Origin: a bacterium
GTDB lineage: Bacteria; Planctomycetota; Planctomycetia; Kolteriales; Kolteriaceae
Reading direction: 5' to 3'
NCBI GenBank assembly: GCA_019748235.1
Contig: JAIEPU010000297.1
Coordinates: forward strand, 1-33,451
DNA: 33,451 nucleotides
The notes under the pieces are model-generated. The model was not told the DNA's origin and made no database searches. It saw only the letters and a program-made list of their open reading frames with translations. Positions 16,010-24,300 of this stretch are shown one piece after another. The translations under genes and the position numbers were made by a program. The stretch's first letter is position 1. The number at the start of each line of letters is the position of its first letter.

Positions 16010-17290
16010 TTGGACATCCTCCTGGGGCGCGTCGCCTTTTGGACAATGCTGATTGGAATGGTTGCCGGAACGAGTTGCTCCGTCGTGGGCTGTTATCTCG
16101 TCTTGCGCCGCATGAGTCTTCTGGGTGATGCGATCAGTCATGCGGTTTTGCCTGGCATTGCCATTGGCGTCTTAATGAGTGGGCAGATCGGTGGTATTCC
16201 CTCGATTATCGGGGCGCTCGTCTTTGGTTTACTCACCACTCTCCTCATCGAAGTCCTTCACGGGCAGGGAAGACTCACCGAAGATTCCAGTATCGGAGTG
16301 GTGTTCTCCTCACTTTTTTCGATTGGCGTCATCATCATCACGCGTGAAGCACGTCATAAGCACATCGATACCGATTGCATTCTTTATGGATTGATCGAGG
16401 CCGCGCCGCTGGATTTGGTGACGATTGTGGGATTCGAGATTCCGCGTGTCATGCTTACGCTCGTTCCTGTCATGCTCGTGATCCTATCGCTCGTTTTTTG
16501 CTTCTGGAAGGAATTCAAGATCGCATCCTTCGATCCGGTGCTGGCGACGGCGATGGGAATCTCCGCCACGCTCGTTCATTACTTGCTGATGAGCATGGTG
16601 GCGGCGGTCACGGTTTCTTCGTTCGAAGCGGTCGGTTCGATTCTCGTGATCGCTATGCTCATTGTCCCGGCGGCGACGGCGCACTTGTTGACGGATCGAT
16701 TGATCTCGATGATGCTCGTGGCGGTCGCCGTCTCGTGGATCTCTTCTGTTCTCGGTTATTGGATCGCGGCCTACGTGAACACGAGCGTTGCGGGGATGAT
16801 CGCGGTCATCGCAGGGGGGCAGTTTCTCCTCGCGGTTCTATTCTCCCCCAAGTACGGGCTTGTCAGTCGCGCGTTTCGAAACGGTGCACTCGCAGTTCGG
16901 ATCATGAGCGAGGACATTTTGGCGAGACTGTATCGCCTGGAAGAAAAGGGGGACTCTCTAGCATCCTCAAGTGCAAGTCACTCGGGCGCGGGAGTCGTAC
17001 TCCGATGGTGGTCTGACTTCTTGTTGCGTCGGCAGGGACTCGTCTCGACCGAGCCAACGGGTAAACTCAGTCTCACAGAATCAGGACGACACCGGGCGCG
17101 CGAACTCGTCCGAGCGCATCGACTGTGGGAGAGCTACTTGGGTGAAAACTTCAATCTTGCCCCCGATCATCTGCATGATGCGGCAGAACGAATGGAGCAC
17201 TTCATCGGGCCGAAGCTTCAGGAGAGAATAACGGAAGAATTGCGTGAACGAGATTCGGATCCGCACGGTCGGCCTATTCCACCGCAGTGA
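16010..17290 (+). CDS. troD: Metal ABC permease fused to DtxR/MntR-like metal-sensor domain
   Basis: A 426-residue protein. Residues 1-285 are an ABC-3 permease with motif GDAISHAVLPG. From about 290 a cytosolic DtxR/MntR-like domain follows: EDILARLYRLEEKG (Asp302 at the MntR Asp8 position, Ala305 at Glu11), a divergent winged helix, KLSLTESGRHRARELV, then HRLWESYL and DHLHDAAERMEHF. His370, Glu393, Glu396 and His397 match MntR His77, Glu99, Glu102 and His103. Glu374 and His389 match the DtxR ancillary site (Glu83, His98). The metal-binding and dimerisation half thus looks functional. The frame opens at GTG 15983, but TTG 16010 is favoured by GGGAGGG 6 nt upstream. Last gene of the operon, 16 bp after the first permease. 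Confidence 0.88.
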   Translation: MDILLGRVAFWTMLIGMVAGTSCSVVGCYLVLRRMSLLGDAISHAVLPGIAIGVLMSGQIGGIPSIIGALVFGLLTTLLIEVLHGQGRLTEDSSIGVVFSSLFSIGVIIITREARHKHIDTDCILYGLIEAAPLDLVTIVGFEIPRVMLTLVPVMLVILSLVFCFWKEFKIASFDPVLATAMGISATLVHYLLMSMVAAVTVSSFEAVGSILVIAMLIVPAATAHLLTDRLISMMLVAVAVSWISSVLGYWIAAYVNTSVAGMIAVIAGGQFLLAVLFSPKYGLVSRAFRNGALAVRIMSEDILARLYRLEEKGDSLASSSASHSGAGVVLRWWSDFLLRRQGLVSTEPTGKLSLTESGRHRARELVRAHRLWESYLGENFNLAPDHLHDAAERMEHFIGPKLQERITEELRERDSDPHGRPIPPQ

Positions 17291-17319
17291 ATTCCGTCAT
17301 TCACCTTCCAGTGGCGTTT

Positions 17320-17868
17320 TCAGGAACCAATCGTTGGCACGGGAATATCATGGGTCTCGTGCGGCGCAACCATTTGATGAAGCGATGATGAATTCGGACT
17401 TGTCGCGGGAAGGCGAGCGGAATCGATGCCGAGAATTCGTTCGGTGCGCGGAGATGCCGTTTTCTGGGGAGTTACGACAGTTTCCTTACTGCATGCCGAC
17501 CGCTCCCTCTTTTGTCGAATGGTCGTCAAATCATCGGGAACAGGGACTTGAAAGGATGCGTGCAGCTTTGGCGCGGGGCTGCTCGAAGTCGACGATGGGA
17601 CGGAAGCTGGCATCGCCGTTGTCTTTCCCTTCGAACGATTGATGGTGGAATGAGCGACGAGCTCATACGGTGCGGTGGCGCCGACGGCAGTTGGTGAGAG
17701 TGCCGGCGGTCTCTGGCGACGTTCACTCATGTGAGGCACATATTCCACCGTCGGGTGATAACCCTTCAAATCAATGATCGTCGAAGAAGATTGGAATCGA
17801 TCCATGCGATGCAATGAAGTGGGATCCGCTTGAACGAGCGCCACGCAGAACAGAAAAGAAGCGAGCAT
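17320..17868 (-). CDS. Small secreted hypothetical protein, Ser/Thr/Pro-rich
   Basis: A 182-residue frame starting at ATG 17868, with AAGGA 8 nt upstream. It opens with a short signal peptide (MLASFLFCVALVQA). The mature part is rich in Ser, Thr and Pro (TAMPASVPSSTSSSPAPK) with no recognised domain and is probably disordered. It converges on the metal permease gene, leaving a 29-bp gap. A longer frame to 17979 adds 37 residues without a better start. No function can be given; codon use is only moderately convincing. Confidence 0.45.
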   Translation of the reverse strand: MLASFLFCVALVQADPTSLHRMDRFQSSSTIIDLKGYHPTVEYVPHMSERRQRPPALSPTAVGATAPYELVAHSTINRSKGKTTAMPASVPSSTSSSPAPKLHASFQVPVPDDLTTIRQKRERSACSKETVVTPQKTASPRTERILGIDSARLPATSPNSSSLHQMVAPHETHDIPVPTIGS

Positions 17869-18065
17869 CGAATGGGTCCTTGGGACGGAAACCGGATGGA
17901 GGCACGAGTTCCTTGTGAACATCATGTTCATCGGATGAATGTGGTGACGGTCAGGCAAATGAAATCGATTGTAGGGCATGTCCGGGGCCGGCGAACCCGG
18001 CAGGACCGTTAAGGTTTCCCTGTCTTAACATTTTAGATGTCTGTTTGTGAGGACTCGGCGGAGGC

Positions 18066-19268
18066 TCATTCCATCGATTCGTCCACGGGATGATCGTCCA
18101 TGATGGCGAGAGCCGAGTCCAGATCCATGGCTGTTTCGAGAGAGGCGGTGACGAACAGGCGTCGGGCTTCCTCGAGAATCTTTTGGACGTCGATCTCTTC
18201 CGTCACCGAAACCCCGTATAGATCCGCTTGAGCGTTGATCTCATCCTTACAGTTGATGGCAAGGCTGATGAGTTTGTCGGTATCGAATCCGAATTGAGAC
18301 ACCAGAAGCGAACGGACCAGCGGCATTCGATTGCTCGTGGAAGACCAAAGCATTTCAGAAACCAAGGAAGCCGTCCAGATCGTCAAGTCGAGATCGCTCG
18401 CGTTGGTAACTTTTTCGTGATGAAAGCGAACGGCTTCGGCGCACTCAGGGGAGAATCCCCAACGAAGCAGCAGGCGATAAGCCACTTGTGCATGATCGCA
18501 GCCGAATGCTTCGCGCTCAGCAGCTAAGAGACTTTCATCGTGCGAATGCGCGAAATAGATCTTCGCGTACTCTGCTGGTTTGAGCTGCGCGAGCACCAGA
18601 ATACCAAGATCTGCCAAGAGACCGGTGGAATAGGCTTCCTCGATGTCGAGCCCCTGGCGAGATCGGGCAAGTTTCTTTGCCACGATTGCCATCGTAAGAG
18701 CATTTCTCCAATACTCACCAAACAGCTTGCTCCCTCCCCCTTTCGTCAGGGTACCGACCAAGCTGAATGTCATGACCACGAGCCGAAGAGTGCGCTGCCC
18801 AAGTATCATCACCGCTTGCGGGATGGCGGTCACTGGATGTCTCAGCCCGAAGCTTGCGGAGTTGACGAGCCTCAGGATTTTAGCGGACAATGCGGGATCG
18901 CTGGCCAGGGTCGTGGTGAGCGTTTTCATGTCGAAGTCGATGTTCTTCGTCTGACGCAGGATATCCTGCACGACTTTGGGGGCGGAGTGCAAATCACCCA
19001 GCGAGCTGAGGTGCCGATCAATGATCGATACCAGGGCCGGATCCATCGCTTCTTTTCCTGAAGTCGATGGAATGAAATCATGAGGGCTCGTCGAAGGTGT
19101 CGTGGCGCGCATAGGGTCGTGCTCGTCTTGCAAAGGCGAAATGATCCATTTTGAGAGGACGGCTTCATCGTCGAGAAGTGCGACGGACGATGGAGCTTGT
19201 TCGACTACCGAATCGATCGGTAAATCCGAAACGCCTTGTCTGGCGAATGGGATAGGAAAACTTAGCAC
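18066..19268 (-). CDS. HDOD domain protein (signal-transduction type)
   Basis: A frame of 400 codons whose HDOD domain covers about residues 80-290: HLSSLGDLHSAPKVVQDIL, SDPALSAKILRLVNSASFG, TAIPQAVMILGQRTLRLV. HDOD proteins are HD-like domains, usually without catalytic activity, that act in signalling. The expected HD pair is absent (GLLADLGILVLAQ), as usual in HDOD. The start is unsettled. GTG 19268 directly follows a stop and lacks an SD. ATG 19046 has AGGA 9 nt upstream and begins exactly at the domain (326 aa), but the 74 intervening codons look coding. It is divergent from the nitroreductase gene. Confidence 0.85.
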   Translation of the reverse strand: MLSFPIPFARQGVSDLPIDSVVEQAPSSVALLDDEAVLSKWIISPLQDEHDPMRATTPSTSPHDFIPSTSGKEAMDPALVSIIDRHLSSLGDLHSAPKVVQDILRQTKNIDFDMKTLTTTLASDPALSAKILRLVNSASFGLRHPVTAIPQAVMILGQRTLRLVVMTFSLVGTLTKGGGSKLFGEYWRNALTMAIVAKKLARSRQGLDIEEAYSTGLLADLGILVLAQLKPAEYAKIYFAHSHDESLLAAEREAFGCDHAQVAYRLLLRWGFSPECAEAVRFHHEKVTNASDLDLTIWTASLVSEMLWSSTSNRMPLVRSLLVSQFGFDTDKLISLAINCKDEINAQADLYGVSVTEEIDVQKILEEARRLFVTASLETAMDLDSALAIMDDHPVDESME

Positions 19269-19350
19269 TCAAATGTTGGGGCCGCAAAGAGCAGTGACCG
19301 GTTCTAATGCCTCCGTCGAAAATGTGAATCAGAGTGGGAGAGAATAGCTC

Positions 19351-20019
19351 ATGTACGATTTGGAAGAGACGATACGAGATCGCCGAAGCGTCCGCGGCTT
19401 TCATCCTGATCGGCAAGTGCCACGAGATGTCTTGATCGATGCGATCAAGCTTGCCCAGCATTCTCCCTCGAATTGCAACGTGCAGCCATGGGAGGTGTTC
19501 ATCGCGTCGGGGGCAGCGCGAGACCGCTTACGCAACGACTTGGTTCAAGCGGTGGAGTCAGGAATGCCGCCATCCGCGAGTTCTCCCATGGATACGTTCA
19601 TCAATGAACATCGTAAGCGTCAAATAGCGTGCGCGGCAGAAATGTACGGAAAGATGGGGATCGACCGGGGAGATGGGGCCGGACGAATGCGCGCCCACCT
19701 ACGCAATTTTGAACTCTTCGATGCGCCCCACGTCGCCATTGTCTGCATGCGAAAGGAGTTCGGTGTCGGGGTGGCGCTTGATGTCGGAATGTGGGTGCAG
19801 ACATTTCTACTCGCGCTCTGGTCACGCGGCATCGGGAGCTGTGCGCAAGCAACGCTTCGCTTTTATCCGGATATTGTGGCGAAAGTTCTTTCCATCCCTG
19901 ATGAGCTACAGATTCTCTGCGGAATCTCGTTCGGTTATGAAGACCCGGACGTTCCAGCAAACCAAGCCCGGCAAACGAGGATTCCGATTGAATCGAACGT
20001 CCACTTTGTCGACGGCTGA
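19351..20019 (+). CDS. Nitroreductase-family FMN oxidoreductase
   Basis: A 222-residue protein of the nitroreductase family. The FMN phosphate-binding signature DRRSVRGF occurs at 10-17, followed by LAQHSPSNCNVQPWEVFIA (about 34-52), which places the substrate and flavin loop. The C-terminal flavin region has GVALDVGMWVQTFLLAL and GIGSCAQATL. Such homodimers use NAD(P)H to reduce nitro compounds, quinones or enones; the natural substrate is unknown. ATG 19351 follows GGGAGAG by about 8 nt. It shares an 82-bp divergent region with the HDOD gene and converges on the HPr gene. Confidence 0.9.
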   Translation: MYDLEETIRDRRSVRGFHPDRQVPRDVLIDAIKLAQHSPSNCNVQPWEVFIASGAARDRLRNDLVQAVESGMPPSASSPMDTFINEHRKRQIACAAEMYGKMGIDRGDGAGRMRAHLRNFELFDAPHVAIVCMRKEFGVGVALDVGMWVQTFLLALWSRGIGSCAQATLRFYPDIVAKVLSIPDELQILCGISFGYEDPDVPANQARQTRIPIESNVHFVDG

Positions 20020-20083
20020 GCAGAGAGAAGAACACCGAGCAACGTAAAGGTTGCCCGGAGAAATGACACCTTCGGCCAATGGG

Positions 20084-20419
20084 TTAAGACGATGTTGGGA
20101 GAACTTCGAATTCATCAGGGGATAGGCTAGCAAGCAGACGGCGTAGTGATTCCGACGCTTGTTGGCCGGTGACGGCAAATCGTAGTTTCGTCCCAGGACC
20201 AGCCGCCAACGTCATCAAATCGAGCATGCTCTTGGCATTCGCACACGCTTCTTCGGTCCGGATCTCAATCGCCTCGGCGAGCTTGGTCGCCACTTCCACG
20301 ATGCGCATTGCCACGCGGAGATGAAGGCCAGCTTCGTTAATGACGATTACTTCAGCCTCGGCAATGCTGAGCTCTTGAATGGGAGACGGGATGGGCTCAT
20401 TCGGTTCAGATCCGCGCAT
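20084..20419 (-). CDS. HPr-like phosphocarrier protein
   Basis: A 111-residue protein with a 22-residue N-terminal extension before the HPr fold. The active-site His33 lies in NEAGLHLRVA; the usual GLHARPA is altered to Leu and Val-Ala. The regulatory Ser region is kept: NAKSMLDLMTLAAGPGTKL, with Ser64 equivalent to Ser46 of classical HPr. Transfer of phosphate from enzyme I to His33 is therefore possible. No PTS permease or enzyme I is in the window, so a regulatory role, as in PTS-Ntr or HPr-kinase systems, is an inference. ATG 20419 has TAAGG 5 nt upstream and AAGGAG further off. Confidence 0.85.
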   Translation of the reverse strand: MRGSEPNEPIPSPIQELSIAEAEVIVINEAGLHLRVAMRIVEVATKLAEAIEIRTEEACANAKSMLDLMTLAAGPGTKLRFAVTGQQASESLRRLLASLSPDEFEVLPTSS

Positions 20420-20617
20420 CGATACCTTACTCCTTCAGGCAGGAACGCGTGCGTGCGTATCGCGATTTCTAAAAGACCCGGCATCCATAAGTCCGGTTCG
20501 CGATGGGCACAAAAGAACCGGATGACAGAAGGCGACTTATCGTTTCGCCTTACTGAGTGTAACGTGACGTGGTCGATCGTAAAGTGAATCTTCGATGACG
20601 ATTTCTACTATCGACCC

Positions 20618-21205
20618 CTATGTCGATTTTCCTGCGGCTTCTTCCATAAACCGGCGATAGTATTGGATATCGGGCGTGGGAAGATCCTTAATCTTCGCAA
20701 TATCGTCCCAATACCTAACCCGAATGGCAGACTCGCAATAGGGGCTCTTATCGAACTCCGCCACCTCGTCAGGAGTGAATGGCCCCCCCTGAATGGACAG
20801 ACTCAGTTTCGAGGCGTCCGACAGTTCGTCGTGATAGCCGGGCTTGACCGCACAAAGGTATCGCTTCGCGGCAACATGCAGGCGGATCGGCTCGGTGACC
20901 GCAGGGCCGAAATATCGCGTCAACCAACGGTGGGCTAAATCCTCATGACGGTCGTCAATCCCTTGTTCCGCACAATCCTCGGGTAAGTTGTGCAACAAAT
21001 GCCCCAGGTCGTGGAGCAGGGCGGCGGTGATCAATTCGGCGCCGGCTTCCTCCTGTTCGGCGGCGAGAGCTGCCTGAAGGGCGTGCTCGGTCTGACTGAC
21101 CGCCTCTCCGCCATAAAGCTCGTTTCCCCGCGCCTCGAACAGTTCCACGATTCGGTTAATCACATCCTGGACAGATTTCGTGGTTGGCGAGTCAGCGGAC
21201 GACAT
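20618..21205 (-). CDS. PhnZ-like HD-domain diiron oxygenase
   Basis: A 195-residue HD-domain protein matching the phosphonate-operon HD family (PhnZ). Features in order: YGGEAVSQTEH (Tyr31, Glu34, His41), LLHDLGHL (His65, Asp66), DRHED (His87), LHVAAKRYL (His110, Lys114) and RYWDD (Asp168). PhnZ is a mixed-valence diiron oxygenase that cleaves 2-amino-1-hydroxyethylphosphonate to glycine and phosphate. The Tyr/Glu pair that caps the iron site there appears to be kept. The partner dioxygenase PhnY is not nearby, so a related HD-oxygenase substrate remains possible. ATG 21205 has a perfect AGGAGG 7 nt upstream. It is divergent from the cytochrome giant gene. Confidence 0.85.
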   Translation of the reverse strand: MSSADSPTTKSVQDVINRIVELFEARGNELYGGEAVSQTEHALQAALAAEQEEAGAELITAALLHDLGHLLHNLPEDCAEQGIDDRHEDLAHRWLTRYFGPAVTEPIRLHVAAKRYLCAVKPGYHDELSDASKLSLSIQGGPFTPDEVAEFDKSPYCESAIRVRYWDDIAKIKDLPTPDIQYYRRFMEEAAGKST

Positions 21206-21390
21206 CGGCTATCCTCCTGGTGATAAAACGGAGTTCACTGTCACTATTCTTAAAATGCATCAGCTAATCCGCAACAGGTTCCTTCCGATACTCGCGATCT
21301 GAAACCGGTTTGGGTATATTTGTTAGGAGTCGGTGTAGGCACGTCCCATCGGCGAAAGGTGTTGAAAGTCGTCAGTGGGAGCTGAGCCGA

Positions 21391-24300
21391 ATGCGAGTCG
21401 GGGTTTGGGCGAGTTCGAGCTTTTCCGCCGGAACATGTATTGCACTGTGGGGATGGGGACTCTTCCTCTTCCTCGAGATCCCTGCGGTGCAGGCTGCTCC
21501 GCCGGTCGATTACACGCGAGACATTCGACCGATCCTCTCCAATTACTGTTACCAGTGCCATGGGCCCGACACCGAGCAACGAAAGGCTGGGCTTCGGCTT
21601 GATCTTCGTGACGGCGCCTTCGCGCCCACCGAATCGGGCGGTCATGCCATCGTGGCGGGTAAGCCCGACGAGAGCTTGCTCGTCGAACGGGTGATGAGCG
21701 ATGCTCCCGACCTTCGCATGCCTCCCGACGATTTTCCGAAGAAACTGTCCCCCGCTCAGATCGCTCTTCTCAGGCGCTGGATCGAGGAAGGGGCACCGTG
21801 GAAGGATCATTGGGCATTCGTCACGCCGAAGACGCCCGATCTTCCAGCTCCCAAGGCTGAAGATTGGATCAAAAATCCGATCGACCGATTCGTTCTCGCG
21901 CGATTGGAGAAGCAAGGATGGTCGCCGTCCGGAGAAGCGGATAAGGTCACCCTCATCCGTCGGCTGACATTCGATCTGACCGGACTTCCCCCGACGCCCG
22001 ATGAGATCGACGCCTACCTGGCGGACAATTCCTCTCAAGCCTACGAGCATGTCGTTGACCGCTTGCTGAATTCACCCCGGTACGGCGAGCACATGGCCCG
22101 TTACTGGCTCGATGCCGCGCGGTACGGTGACACCCATGGATTGCACCTCGATAATTATCGCTCCATGTGGCCTTATCGCGACTGGGTGATCAACGCGTTC
22201 AATCGAAATCTTTCATTTGATCAATTCACGATCGAGCAATTGGCGGGGGATCTTCTTCCTTCGCCCACGAATGATCAACGAATCGCTTCGGGCTTCAATC
22301 GGTGCAATATTTCGACCAGCGAGGGAGGTTCGATCGACGAGGAGTATTATGTTCGCTACACAGTCGATCGGGTCGAGACGACATCGACCGTGTTCCTCGG
22401 CATGACGCTCGGTTGTGCGGTCTGTCACGATCACAAATTCGACCCGGTCACGCAGCGCGAGTTCTATCAGCTCTTCGCATACTTCAACAACCTGACCGAG
22501 AAACCGATGGATGGGAACAAGGAAGATCCGCCCCCGATCCTGAAAGTCGCTTCGCTCGAGCAGAATAGTCAAATCAAGGAGCTTTCGAAGCGAATCGATG
22601 AGTTGACTCAACAACTCGACGCGCCGATCCCTGAGGTCGACATGGCGCAGGCCGCGTGGGAAAAAGACTGGGAAACGAAGCTTCAATCCTTTTGGAAACC
22701 GGTCGAGTTGACGAAGCTTCAATCGACAGGGGGGGCGACGCTCAAGCGGCTTGAGGACGGGTCGATCCTCGCCGAAGGAACGAATCCTTCCAAGGACACG
22801 TACGAAGTCGCGGCTGTGGTCGATGGCAAAGGGTTGACGGCCGTTCGGCTCGAATGCCTAACGGATGACTCCCTTTTTCAGAAAGGGCCGGGGCGTTCGA
22901 ATAATGGAAACTTTGTCTTGAGCGAGTTTGAGGTGGATGCGGTCTCCGTGGCCGATCCCACCAAAACGGAACCGATCGAATTTGCCGCCGCCGTAGCCGA
23001 TTTTTCACAGACGAACGGCGACTACTTCCCCGAGAAGCTGATCGATAAAGATATCTCTCCGAAGAACGGCTGGGCACCGGCCGGTTTTGAACGTCATGAA
23101 AATCGGACCGTCATTCTGGTTGCTAAGAAGCCTTTCGGATTTGACGGTGGAACCGAGCTTCGGTTCAGGCTCAAGCATGAGTCGGAATTTCCGCAGCATG
23201 CGATTGGTCGATTCCGATTGTCATTGTCGAGGGACGCTACGTTCTCCCCGGCGATCATGAGCAATTGGCGCATGCTTGGCCCATTCAAAGCGGCCGACGG
23301 CGCCGCGGCCTATTCCACGGACTTTGGACCTGAAGCCGGAGTCGATTTGGCGAAGTCCTATGGTTCGCTCAAATGGGTGGAAAGGCGTGACCTGCAGGAT
23401 AGCAAGAGCCACAAACTTCGGGGGAAGAACGCCGCCGCGACTTATCTTTACCGAACGATTCAAGTCAACTCGGCGCGCACGGTGAAACTCGCTCTTGGTA
23501 CTGACGATGGCGTGAAAGTGTGGCTCGACGGCAAGATTGTTCTCGACAAGAACGTTCAGCGTGGTTTGATGCCCGATGAGGATCGACTTAGTCTCGACCT
23601 AGAACCGGGCGAACACCAGCTTCTGATGAAGGTAGTGAATTACGGCAGCGAATATGCCTTTGCCTTCCGCACGCAGGGAGAGAATGCCGGCAAAGAAGTC
23701 TTGGACTTAGCTGCATTACTCAGTGCGCCGGCCTCTGGTCGAACGCCGGAGAGTCAGAAGGCGATTCGGAATTATTATCGTTCAAATTTCTCCGCGGAGT
23801 GGAAGAAGCTTAAGGCGGACCAGGAAAAGCTCGACGCCGAGCGAAAGGGAATTGAAGCGAAGCTCGCCCCCACGTTGGTCATGCAAGAGATGGACGGCGT
23901 TCGCGATGCCTTTATGCTGCTGCGTGGAGAGTATGACAAAAAGGGGGAAAAGGTCGAACGAAAGGTCCCCGCGGTCTTTCCACCCCTCCCCGAGGGAGCG
24001 CCGAACAATCGGCTCGGTCTCGCGAAATGGCTTGTCAGCCCGAATCATCCACTGACCGCGCGAGTGACGGTCAATCGATTTTGGCAACAGTTTTTCGGCA
24101 CGGGGATCGTGAAGACGGCTGAGGATTTTGGCATTCAGGGTGAATATCCGAGTCACCCTGAATTGCTGGACTGGCTAGCGACGGAATTCATTCGGAGCGG
24201 CTGGGACGTCAAACGGCTGCTGAAACTGATGGTGATGTCCTCGACGTATAGGCAGTCGAGCGCGCCGTCGCGTCAATCGCTCGACTTCGATCCTGACAAT

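Noticed and set aside
16375..17016. Plus-strand 213-codon alternative frame inside the second permease
   Set aside because: Gly/Arg/Asp-rich out-of-frame translation of a membrane protein gene.
21250..22050. Minus-strand 266-codon open frame opposite the start of the PSCyt1 gene
   Set aside because: Overlaps the heme motif and DUF1549 coding on the other strand; low-complexity basic protein with no domain.
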